This document shows positions 53,906 to 64,000 of a DNA stretch of 64,000 nucleotides, one piece after another. The stretch spans positions 1,922,001 to 1,986,000 of the forward strand of contig NC_066311.1 in the NCBI RefSeq assembly GCF_905404315.1, read 5' to 3'. Each line of letters starts with the position of its first letter. Position 1 is the stretch's first letter. Made by a program: the position numbers and the translations under genes. Origin of the DNA: Leptidea sinapis. Its lineage: Eukaryota > Arthropoda > Insecta > Lepidoptera > Pieridae. The notes under the pieces are model-generated. The model saw nothing but the letters and a program-made list of their open reading frames with translations. It searched no databases and was not told the DNA's origin.

Positions 53906-54599
53906 CTAGTCCGTCTCAGGCCGTCCGATCACCTAGATATTCAGCTGTGGAGTTATAGGATTTACGACAGAGCCATTTTTTTTATAAAACATTTAAATTT
54001 ATTTATAGATAATGCTTGAACAGTGGCTGGACAAATACAAATCACCATTGGAGGTGCACTGCAAAAACTGTTGATAATACCAACATAAAATAAGCGAGGG
54101 CAAATCAATAATACACTGGGTCGAAATTTCCGTCAAAACAATAATAATGTATGTAAATACATGCCGGTCGTTGACATATTTATAAGGCAATAAAATACTT
54201 ATTTCATTGAAACAGATGTTCCGCCGTAGTGATGATACAGGAAAGGCTCGTGCAGTGAATCCTTCGTTTGACATTTCTTCCTGCTGCCAAAAAGAAACCG
54301 GAAATGGTGTGGCCTCGTTCGGTGTTGCCAACCTTTGTCACTGTTTATTTACTTTATTGATAATCGTGTGTTTTGTTATGAGCAACTGATAATATATTAA
54401 GAATGATTAATGCTCTACTTGAATGAATAATGATAATAGTTGATAAATGAATTGAAAACTTCTACATGCGAGCGCTGAGCAATTTTTATTTCGCGGGTAT
54501 TGTATTTGAGTGAGCTGTAATGCTCGGCTATGTAACACTCGATCTGTTCAAGTTGGTTCGACTCGACAACGAAGGGCGATCAGCAATAATCCAGAGTAA

Positions 54600-54919
54600 T
54601 CTAATATATAAAATACCTCATGTCGCGGTGTTTGTAGTTAAACTCCTTCGAAACGGCTTGACCGATTCTCATGAAATTTTGAGTGCATATTGGGTAGGTC
54701 TGAGAATCGGACATCATTTCTCTATTTTTCACTCTATTTTTCATTCCTCTAAATGTTAAGGGTGGTCCACGCCAATTTTTTTTACATTTTTTTTTATTTG
54801 TTTGATTATGAGTCAGCATTAAAAACTACACACAACTTCAAATTTTCATCCATCTACGATCAATTACTATTGTATCGCGATTTTAATATCGGCAATACAA
54901 CGTTTGCTGGGTCAGCTAG
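54600..54919 (+). mobile_element. Helitron-like element, third subtype
   Basis: TCTAATATATAAAATACCTC, CATGTCGCGGTGTTTGTAGT, GCATATTGGGTAGGTCTGAG, ending CAACGTTTGCTGGGTCAGCTAG-type terminus (CTAG at 54916-54919). Related: 34733-35035 and, inverted, 57674-57950. Confidence 0.8.
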
Positions 54920-55254
54920 TAATATATATATTTAGAGTGGCCATAAATACTGTTACAATAAAAAATAAAAAAATGTTACATTTGAATGTGGAATCTGTCA
55001 TTTTTACAAAATGATTGTGCATTGAGTTTTGTCATTTTGGCGCCAATGCATTGTACAATATTTTGCGATTAAATTGTTTTTTATTTATGTATTAAACTAA
55101 CACACTGTAAAAGTAATAAATGTTATTTTGCAATAGATTATTTTGTTTGTCCTTGTTTCAGTATTTATGGCAAGACTTTGACAAGGATGTGTTCGCAATT
55201 TTATTAACCTTACGTTGATAAAGTTTTCTGCAATATATTTCAATTGCTTACGTC

Positions 55255-55545
55255 TACATTCTCTTGCAACACCAGATGAATTACAGGAGCGCTGCCGGCC
55301 GTTTAGAAAGGTATACGCGCTTTTTTGGAAGTACCCATGTCGTATCGTCCCGGAAACACCCGCACAAGGAAGCTCATTCCACAGCTTTGTGGAAGAAAGC
55401 TCCTTGAAAACCGCACTGTGGAGGAACGCCATATATCCAGATAGTGTGGATGATATCCTAATTTGTGGCGTGTTGTGCGAAGGTGGAATGCGGCGGCAGG
55501 AATCAAGTGAAACAGCTCTTTGGAACACTCCCCAGTTATTTCAGT
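55255..55545 (-). mobile_element. LINE 3' end (family C)
   Basis: Complement reads LIPAAAFHLRTTRHKLGYHP and HYLDIWRSSTVRFSRSFLP, the RT C-terminus, followed by the 3' sequence up to CTACATTCTCTTGCAACACC. The tail is missing. Confidence 0.82.
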
Positions 55546-55734
55546 AGGTAGTAATGTAGTAAGTAATGTCAAGCCATCTAAGTTATTATCTGTGCATTGT
55601 GCTAAGTAATAAAATTTTTATTTTTTGTTTGGAAAAACTTACATGGCGCATATATTCTGCAGACAAACAATAGCAAGGGTAGTATATTTTATTATTATTA
55701 TAATTTATATTGAATATAATTTGTTATTTTTTTT

Positions 55735-55905
55735 TTATTTGATAACATTCACTTCTGGGGTTAATTACACAAATTATTGAAGTCGAACCTGCGACCTCAC
55801 GCATACCGTGCGAGCGTTCCTCCACTGAGCCAACAGTTCGAGTGACGTAAAGTTCATAAATCTTTATATCTTTGTTCAAATCTCAGGTTGTGGATTCATC
55901 GAGCT
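55735..55905 (-). repeat. tRNA-headed repeat family G, diverged
   Basis: Minus strand has CTCGAACTGTTGGCTCAGTG, GCACGGTATGCGTGAGGTCG and CAGGTTCGACTTC, a second tRNA-like module with good A and B boxes, followed by GTAATTAACCCCAGAAGTGA. Confidence 0.65.
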
Positions 55906-56261
55906 CCGCATCGTTTGTTTTCAAATTGAATATCTATAGTATATCACAATAGTCGGTAGTAATTGTCATGAAAACCGAGCCAATATTTTGTAAACAAGAC
56001 GATTCGCGTAAGAGACACAACCTTGAAGCAAATATTTGGCACGAGAAATTAATTTGCAGGAAACTATTCACCGGCGGTTTGTTGATTCTATTTGAATAAT
56101 CAATTATAAAGTAAAAATATACACATTTTTTTTAATTCACTCAATTTTTTTTTAACAAAATGGTCAAATTGTAAGTAGAAGTGTTTAGTGGGTGTTGTTG
56201 AATATATTGTAGATGAACATTCTTTTTTTGTTATTTGGTTGATTTGTTGTATAGTTTTCAT

Positions 56262-56395
56262 CATGCTCGCTTAGATGTCACTGCTTGTGGCAGCGAAGTG
56301 GGACGGGTCGTTCCTTTCCCTAAAATATGGTCGAAGGAGGCGATGGCTGGCTCATGCGTCATGCTCGTGAACGGGCGCTACGGGGGTCAAGAAAT
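56262..56395 (+). repeat. Interspersed repeat family F
   Basis: CATGCTCGCTTAGATGTCAC, GGACGGGTCGTTCCTTTCCC, GTCATGCTCGTGAACGGGCG. Close relative of 19257-19395. Confidence 0.75.
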
Positions 56396-56669
56396 AATAA
56401 AAAAATACTAAAGATATCGCCACGGATTTTATATATTGAGGTGCTACATTGGGCAAATACATATATCCACATCCACAGTATTTTGCCCGTAGCAATTGTT
56501 TACGAAATGAAGTGAACCGTGACCTGACTAATGAGCATAAATAAAGCCTGCTTCACATTGACACCAGATCTTCGTCTATAATATCAGAAACATTCTCGGC
56601 GAGAGCTTCTTTGGGTACACACTCGCAAGGTTCTTAATACAGTTCTCTCGGTGCCGATGGACGCAGAAG

Positions 56670-56970
56670 TAGGTACCTGTAGGAGGCTCCTTCGCACCGG
56701 ATGCCGGCTATATTAAAACGGCGCCTATTTCTGCCGTGAAACAGTAATGTGTAAAGATTGCTGTGGTTCGGTCTGAAGGGCGCCGTAGCTAGTGAAATTA
56801 CTGGACAAATGAAAGTTAACATCTTATGTCTCAAGGTGACGAGCGCAGTTGTAGTGCCGCTCCGAATTTTTGGGCTTCTCAATAATCTTGAACGGCCCTG
56901 CATTGTAATGGGCAGGGCGTATCAATTACCATCAGCTGAACGTCCTGCTCGTCTCGTTCATAAAAAAAAG
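56670..56970 (+). repeat. SINE-like repeat family B, near full length
   Basis: TAGGAGGCTCCTTCGCACCG, GCGCCTATTTCTGCCGTGAA, GTTGTAGTGCCGCTCCGAAT, ATCAATTACCATCAGCTGAA, CTCGTCTCGTTCATAAAAAA. Confidence 0.88.
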
Positions 56971-57576
56971 TAACTACTATTTTTTTTTTGTTTTTTAATC
57001 ATCTATGGGTAATTCCATCAAGGTGCTAATACGTTTCCACGCCTCGTGGATTTTAGTTTAATTTTATAATATTTTAAACTTAAATTCAACTAAATCGGTT
57101 CTACTTGAAAATATTCTAGGAATATCAATTCTAGTTCGGTCGTTCAAATCCGGTTCATATCGATACTCAGTAAATACCACGCAATACTGTTATTATCGAC
57201 GAGTCGCTCGCTACAGACACTCAAAAACATGTGAGTGTGGAGTCAATGCAAATTTTCGTTTGTTCTTGGACTCTTTTATCACGCGCCCAAAAACCGACAA
57301 ATATCGGAAAAAAAATCAAATTCAAATTCCAAATTTCTATATTTGATATTAATAGGTATATACAAAATTACTTATATATAATCTACTTATTAAAGCAATT
57401 TACAATTAGGCCTTATATATGTAGGTATCAGAAAACTTATTTCTACAACCCTATCTACGTGTTGAGGGATAAAACTTTATTATGCTTAAAAAACTAATAC
57501 ATATGGTTTGTGGGGGAAAATCCAGGAAACTGGGAAAACCTGGCTATTTGCTATCACTTACCCTAACTTAAGATTA

Positions 57577-57606
57577 GAGGGGTGTGGGGTGGGGGGGGGG
57601 GGGGGG
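57577..57606 (+). repeat. G-rich tract with 16-G homopolymer
   Basis: GAGGGGTGTGGGGT followed by 16 consecutive G (57591-57606). Confidence 0.95.
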
Positions 57607-57673
57607 TTTGGAAAAGGAAAGGAGGGAGAGGAGACAAATATCGGAGAACACATGCGAATATTATATATATGTA

Positions 57674-57950
57674 CTAGCTGTCCCAGCAAACGTTGTATTG
57701 CCATATAAAGTAATTAAAAAAAATTTTGGGATGCAATCGATTCTCAGACCTACCAAATATATCGTACTACAATTATTGTATTCGATTGCCATCTTGCCCT
57801 ATTGCGGATCTCTGGATGGAATAGAATATTATAAAAATCGCGATACAAAAATAGGTGTTGATCGTAGAGGGTTGTATGAATTTTTTATGCTGTATTATAA
57901 AAAAATAAAAACAAAAATATTTGTCCAAAAAAATAAAAAGAAAATTTAAT
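57674..57950 (-). mobile_element. Helitron-like element, third subtype, inverted
   Basis: Plus strand begins CTAGCTGTCCCAGCAAACGT, TGTATTGCCATATAAAG and CTCAGACCTACCAAATATA, the reverse of the terminus seen at 54919. CGGATCTCTGGATG inside also occurs near 35300 in other form. Confidence 0.65.
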
Positions 57951-57957
57951 ATGTATA

Positions 57958-58255
57958 ACTGAGCCAACCGTTGGAGTACCGGCTCGTTACAAAATTCTGT
58001 TTGCTTTATTCAACTCTCAGGTTGTGGCTTCATCTACAGGATCTTCTTTACAAATTTTATTTGTGTATTAATCCTAGAAGTGAGGGTTATCACTTTAAAA
58101 AAACATAACATATTGTTTAGATTTACAAGAGCGACATCTCAAGTCAATTTCCTAATATGCAAATATTGGGGTTGAGCAGGTTATCAACTGTAAAGTAGAT
58201 CCTGTAGATGAACCCACAACCTGAGAGTTGAACAAAGCAAACAGAATCGTGTATC
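57958..58255. repeat. Repeat family G, palindromic arrangement
   Basis: Left: CTGAGCCAACCGTTGGAGTA, AACTCTCAGGTTGTGGCTTC, ATCTACAGGATC. Middle: TTAATCCTAGAAGTGAGGGT. Right: GATCCTGTAGATGAACCCAC and AACCTGAGAGTTGAACAAAG, the complement of the left part. It folds back on itself around the middle module. Confidence 0.7.
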
Positions 58256-58399
58256 CATTTCAAATTAATGACTCTTAAAGGTATATGTCCATACTTTACG
58301 ACAACATAGATATTGCTGAAATATTGAATGATTTTCTCAAGCTAATAAGAGCCACAATGTTTTTCTTCGCACTCTCGTCTGCCACTCGACATAATATAA

Positions 58400-58860
58400 T
58401 ATATACAAATTCTTGATAATGTTATGTATGTATATAAGCACATAAGTGAATTTGCTAGAAACTGTCAAAACCATAATGTAAACGCCAGGAACAGACAAAC
58501 TTAAGATGCTTACTACTCGGCTAAGTCGAGTTAGTAAGTCTTTAGTTCAAAACCAGTGTTACGATGTTCAAAAGAATTGTTTAAACCGTTTATGTGGTAA
58601 AGTTTACTGTAACATAAATGACTTTCTTAATGAAAACACAATTTGGGAATAATAGTGCGACCGCTCTTAGGCTTTTAAATAATATGATTAATTGTACAAT
58701 GTTACTTTGTAAACATATTTAAAAAAATACTTAAGCCCGCTGAGTTTGTTGCACCTATTGTTATCAGATCTGAGGCAGTCTTTCTGGAATGGGAAGATAG
58801 TTTTTGACTTTTAATAAGTGATAATGAATGATTAAAAATATTTGAATTTGAAACATAAAC
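58400..58860 (+). mobile_element. LINE family L2, 3' part
   Basis: TTCTTGATAATGTTATGTAT, GTTAGTAAGTCTTTAGTTCA, GTTTACTGTAACATAAATGA, AGCCCGCTGAGTTTGTTGCA, ending AATATTTGAATTTGAA. Parallels 23985-24490 with an internal deletion. Confidence 0.8.
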
Positions 58861-59289
58861 CTAATAATATGCCTACTTTGTTGTCACTCTTTGCGATAAT
58901 ATTTTTTATATCAGCAGTAAATTTAAGACGTGTTGTGTAGAAATAATAGTTTATTCGACCAATGTTGATTTTATGAAATACAATTGACATCAGAAACGAA
59001 TGACAAAAAGGTGGCATAAATATCAAAGAAACGGGAATTCGAAATCGATCGATACAAGGTGTAGTGGTGATATTTAATATCACTTTCTCGTTTATTTAAA
59101 CGGGTTTGATTTCACGTACCGACATTCAATATTTGGCGCAGCTTTATTCTACATTCTATTTTTTGAATGCTGAAAGTAAAGTAAAGATCATCTCTCTCTC
59201 GGATTCCGTTACCAAACTTTTCTGGAAGAAAAAAAAAAGAAGTTGGTCTGATTGTAGAGAAGGCAAAGAGTACGGAGAATACACACAGT

Positions 59290-59490
59290 TGGAAGTTCAC
59301 GAGTTCAAGTCCCGTATCGTTCATGATTACAAATGTAATTAATCCCAGACGTGAGGGTTATCACTTTAAAAATAATAAACTGCTTAGATTTGAAAGAGTG
59401 ACATCTCAAGTCAATTTCCCCATATAAAATTATTGGGGTCAACCCCTGTATATGAATATGAATCTTATTTGATAACCTGCTCAAGCAGGA
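59290..59490 (+). repeat. Repeat family G, partial
   Basis: GTTCACGAGTTCAAGTCCCG (T-arm part of the tRNA-like module), AATTAATCCCAGACGTGAGG, GTGACATCTCAAGTCAATTT. Confidence 0.65.
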
Positions 59491-59908
59491 TAAATCGATC
59501 TAGCTAGTTTCAATTAAAAAAAATCCAGTTTTATCCGTGTTTTAATGAGAAACAGCTACAATAACATTAGAATACAAAGGTAAATTTCGCCACTATATAC
59601 AAGACTATAATAGCTCAGATTGGACATTGGGTGATCCGGAAAGCAGAAGATTTTTGTTCAAGTTTTGTACATTCTTAAAAATCCGAGCAAGGCTCGTTCG
59701 TCCGGATATTTAATAAATAAACAACTATTTATGCTGTCAGTATTGGTTAGTATTGATGTAAAGGTGTTGTGTTGTGATGCTGATTATTATTATTATTATG
59801 AAAAATAAATTAAAGAATCTGGGTTAAGTAAAAAAGAATTTATTTTTCTGCTAGAACCATAATAGCGACACAGAACAACAAAAACTACAGAACTTTAAAC
59901 AACAAAAG

Positions 59909-60169
59909 TCAAAACGTAACAATGAGACCTTCAAAAACAATGCAGTGATAGCACGAAAATATCATGACGTGTACCCTTCGGTAATGAGACTGCAAACCGT
60001 ACTGACGCAACAGGACGAGCGCGAGGGGGTCAAAGGGAAACGCGAGGAAGCTTAACGTTCCAGCGAGGACAAAAGATAATGTGGTCGTGTAAATAGTGAT
60101 AAATGATGACCATATAAAAGTGCGTTGCATCTCGCATGCAGTCAAGGTCCTCTTGGAACCAAGGCCCAC
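59909..60169 (-). other. Unassigned 86-codon open frame, hydrophobic
   Basis: Contains MQRTFIWSSFITIYTTTLSF and VLAGTLSFLAFPFDPLALVL, which could form one or two membrane segments. I recognise no family, and no flanking splice or promoter signals were found. Could be chance or an exon of an unknown gene. Confidence 0.15.
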
Positions 60170-60330
60170 CGCTGGTCAATAATCCTGAAGAATGATAAAT
60201 TCTTGCACATTATTTATTTACTCGTTACTGCCTCCGGCCAGCATTGAACTGTCACAATAGCTGCTAACTGATAATACATTATTTTAAATGCTAGGTTTTT
60301 TGCTATCAATGCTTTTAAATTGTTTTAATC

Positions 60331-60698
60331 TATAATAAAATGAATTGCTGTTCGTGAGTCTCGCTAAAACTCGAGAACGGCTTGACCGATTTGGCTAATT
60401 TTGGTGTTGAATTATTTGTAAAAGTCCAGAGAAGGTTTAGAAGGAAAATAAATAGGAAAATGCTGCTAAATTAAATAAAAACAACAAATTTGTTTTTCCT
60501 TTGATGTGTCCACACATAATTTCTAAGAGAGAATTTATTGACGCACGGTTTGACAGTTCTACTGTGAAACAATTTCATTACGACAGCAGTTTGCACATTT
60601 TACGAATTAATTTTATGTTATGATATATTGTTGACAAATTCATATAAAAACATTATTTTGTTTATTATATACAGAACAACGTCTGTCGGGTCAGCTAG
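60331..60698 (+). mobile_element. Helitron-like non-autonomous element
   Basis: AAATGAATTGCTGTTCGTGA, CGAGAACGGCTTGACCGATT, GACGCACGGTTTGACAGTTC, ending GTCTGTCGGGTCAGCTAG. Confidence 0.82.
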
Positions 60699-60699
60699 T

Positions 60700-62570
60700 A
60701 TGATATAAAAAGGTTTAATATTAAAACTTATATTAACTCATAAATTCAATGCATATTGATAAAAACATTACATTATGTCATTTGACATTTTACAATTATT
60801 ACTCGCCCACTATCTCTAGTCGTCTAGTTTAACATTGCGAATCAGAACGTAAACAGTGATTTAATTAATTAATTTCATGCAATGCATAATTTGTAACTAA
60901 TTAAGGCGACACTAAATGCCGGCGACCTTGAGCGATATGAGTTCACGGCTCCTATGTAACAAAGCCAATATTTTCAAAATTCTTGCGTCGAAAAGTAACA
61001 TTTTAATAGGCGCAAACAGTTTAATTGCTTACAATCCTCATTATTGATTACTAATCTTAATAAATATACCAACACAAAAAAGTAAGAGCTATAAGAACAA
61101 CTTTTATGAGAGCAGTATAACAAATGCATTATGCCGAGAAAAAACTTGTGTAACTGCAAACAAAACTGGTAATTCATAATAGCTCTGGAATGTTAAGTTT
61201 AACTAACAGCAGGCATTAGCAACCTACAAGTAAAACTTAAGGGTATGTGTAACAGGATAAAGTAGTGTTTATAGCTCCAAATGCTATATTTTTACCACAA
61301 AACTTGTCTAAAAACAATTTGTTTGTGTGTTGTCTGCTTACTCTTCGCCTTACATTTAATATGAACACTATACTAAACTGTCAATTCTTATGCAAAATAT
61401 TGCACTTGTCATTGAAGTGGACCAAAGTTAGCGCTTAGCAACTATCTGAGACCAATAATATATATTTCGCATTATCATAAGTTAACTCTTAGTGAATATT
61501 TCTCCATATAAACATTCTCGGCTCTTTTCTTTTTTGTTTTTAACCCAAGTTCAAAATTGATGAAGTGATAACTTCCTATGGGAAGGTAAACCGCTTCGTA
61601 ACGTAACGCGTTACGGCGCCAGTCTGTCTGGCTTCTCTTTCTCTCACGCATACGGCAGCGATTAAATAATGATACTAATAATGTACATACACAAAATTCT
61701 AATGTATATATATTTTATAATCAATAAGTTTTTTTATTAATAAATAACTAACGCATACGATTTTTTACCCTTGACTCTATATTTTGCTTTTTTTGTTATT
61801 TTGTTTTTGTAAATGCTAGAGTAGATACCTCAAGAAGTGCTTAAACGTATAGGCCGCAAATAGAGACCTAGTTAGTATAAAAATCTGACAACAGTAATTT
61901 TTCACAATATTTCCTTCAATGCCTCAGCTAATATTTTCTCAAGAATGGAATGTTTGGTATTTTTATGTTTAAATTGGCACTAACAATGACGTTTATGTAT
62001 AGAATGTCACTGGGCACTGACATAAAAAATATTTCAAATGAAAGAAATCTAAACCGAATTAGTAATAACTGACTTCTGAGGTGACTAACTTAAAAAAAAC
62101 CCCACTTGATAACCTCCTCCTTTTTTAAATCGGTAAAAAATGAGAAGCCAATGTACCGCTTTGCTCTGTTCAACAGCAAAGTTTTACTAATCAACACTGA
62201 ATCCACGAAGCTTCTTTACTTTCAAAGTTTGTTAAGACATCAAGTTGCAATTTAAGTCAATAGCCCAACTAGTTATTTTTTTCTATCACTCGGTAATAGT
62301 ATTTTTCTGGATGAAAAGTTCTTTTCTGAATCCCAGCAATGTTTAAGATGAAAGAAGCGGTCGCTATTCTATATCCGACCTTTAATTTATCTAGAATCCA
62401 GTAATACTGTCTGTTAATCATTCCTGAGTCTGCATTTCTTTAATATCAATTTCCAAATATATATAGTATAGAATATGCTGATCGTTGAAAACGTCATCCC
62501 ATAGATGGATTGAAGAAAGAGATCACTAGATATATATTGAAATGCAAGTGGCAGAAAATAGATAACTTTT
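60700..62570. other. AT-rich region without recognisable features
   Basis: No coding frame above background and no repeat family assigned across about 1.9 kb. Confidence 0.6.
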
Positions 62571-62589
62571 TCTTACAAGTATCTTGCAA

Positions 62590-63170
62590 TACGCCAATTA
62601 CTTTGCTGATCTTGTACAGACAGCACCAAAGTCAGCAGCAAAAACTGACATAAATAGCGTGTCCAGCTTCATGAGCTTTTCAAATAAATCACAGTCTCTT
62701 ATTTGCCGTTCCCTCACTGCTGAGGATCGTGACTCACATTCAATTGGTCTACGAGCTGTCTCCATCGGTCTCGTTCCATCGCCTGGTGTAGTGCAGCGCT
62801 CATAGGAATCTTCAGATTTTTGGAATGTTGATCCGACCACCGTTTAGAACTACGGCCTCTAGGTCTTTTACCCTCTGTTTTCCCCGTCACCATCAAACAC
62901 TCAAGTTTGTCGGCTCGTCTACGTGCAACATGGCCAAAGTATCGCACCATGAACTGTAAGCAGACTTTCTTTGAGCAACTTTAAGAAGCAGATGTTTGTG
63001 CGACCCGCCGTCCATGGTATTCAGCTTCAAGGGCGTTGATTCTATGTCTATCTGCGGCCTTCAAAGTCCTTGTCTCTGCGCCGTATAGAGCGAAGCTGAA
63101 GACAAGTTTGTCAACCAGGAGTATTTCAGTAAAGCACGGTAGGCCTGGGTAAAAACATAAACATGTACTC
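62590..63170 (-). mobile_element. RTE-like LINE C-terminal relic
   Basis: Minus-strand frames read YGAETRTLKAADRHRINALE, MVRYFGHVARRRADKLECLM and TEGKRPRGRSSKRWSDQ. YGAETWTLxxxDxxRIxAxE and GKRPRGRxxxRWxDQ are the classical RTE/endonuclease-RT C-terminal motifs. Frameshifted between segments. Confidence 0.8.
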
Positions 63171-63199
63171 ACGCACATTATAACCTCCATTCAATAGAT

Positions 63200-64000
63200 C
63201 GTGTGCAATATGACATCCGGTTTCTATGTAAAATATTACACGCACGATTGCTTACGTGCCCTCGATTGACCTCACCAGCGGACTATCAGCTGATCGAGAA
63301 AAAAATACCCTATTGTTCCTCGACAATAAGAAGGCTATTCATAAAGGTTATCTTACCGGTGCCTATACATTAGTGTCATTATTGAAAGGCCTGTAATACT
63401 ACCAACTATGTCACTCGCGCTTTGAAACAGTCAAGCCACACGGAACCTTATATTTATAGAGCAGTGCTTGAAGCCTTTGAAAATGATAAAAATTAAAAGA
63501 AAGTAAAATTAGGATGAAACCTGTTGGAACAAGAAGAGAATATAAAAAAAATGAAAGGAATAATATGTGGGCGATCTGAGGTCGGGAAGTGTAAAAGGAC
63601 AATTCGAATTTTTTACCAAAATTTTGATGAAAAGATTGCAAAAACCAAAGTTGTAGATCTTTTTATTACCTACAATTTTGCTATTTAACTTTTTCCCATA
63701 GGACTTGTAGTTTCGCCGGAAATCGATATAAACAGTTTTTTGCCCCTAACTTATTTCCATTTGCCGACCACGGAGATCGCTCGTAAATTATTTTTCTTTA
63801 ATTTTTGTTATATTACCTTACTTTTTCAATGAGTTTCCTCGTAATATTTTTTTTTGGTTTCATACATTATCGACCCTGGTCTATTATAGCTTGGTGACGT
63901 TAGCAAGTAAGCGGCCAATTGTTAAGAATCAAAGTGTCTCTTCTAAAAAAGACAACTAGAGACAAACTAACGGAGATAAAGCAAGATAGAAAATGAAAGT
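63200..64000. other. AT-rich right end of the window
   Basis: No coding frame or repeat family recognised. Confidence 0.55.

Noticed and set aside
54207..54389. 60-codon frame with a hydrophobic C-terminus
   Set aside because: Too short, no family recognised; chance.

Overview
The window looks like nuclear DNA from a moth or butterfly (Lepidoptera). It is AT-rich, has a finely split GT-AG intron gene, and is packed with short repeat families of the lepidopteran type: Helitron-like elements ending in CTAG, TIR elements, 3' ends of non-LTR retrotransposons, and SINE-like repeats. The species cannot be named from the sequence.

Left half (1-28,777, minus strand): one recognisable protein-coding gene, the orthologue of mini spindles (msps), of the XMAP215/ch-TOG/CKAP5 family of microtubule polymerases. 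I could place 23 consecutive coding exons from the start codon (28777) to the exon ending at 1527. All have GT-AG junctions and agreeing phases, giving 1,376 codons that cover TOG1 to most of TOG5. The C-terminal part lies beyond the left edge. Introns hold transposon insertions, several with visible terminal inverted repeats and target duplications: a P-element-like THAP relic, a hAT element, PIF/Harbinger-like elements, Helitrons and LINE ends.

Extreme left edge (1-1639): eleven head-to-tail 149-bp units, nearly identical, each built from the last 113 nt of msps exon 23 plus its splice donor and the start of the intron. This exon-derived minisatellite, running off the window edge, is the most unusual object here; an assembly artefact must be excluded.

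Right half (about 28.8-64 kb): no protein-coding gene that I can support. It is intergenic DNA, or possibly a long intron of a neighbour, made of decayed LINE fragments (Jockey/CR1-, RTE- and R1-like), Helitron-like elements, a SINE-like repeat with an internal hairpin, a tRNA-headed repeat family, TIR elements, foldback elements and microsatellites. Several nested insertions give relative ages.

Two features may affect msps expression: a pair of about 700-bp inverted repeats flanking exons 14 and 15, and a duplicated 3' splice site before exon 2.
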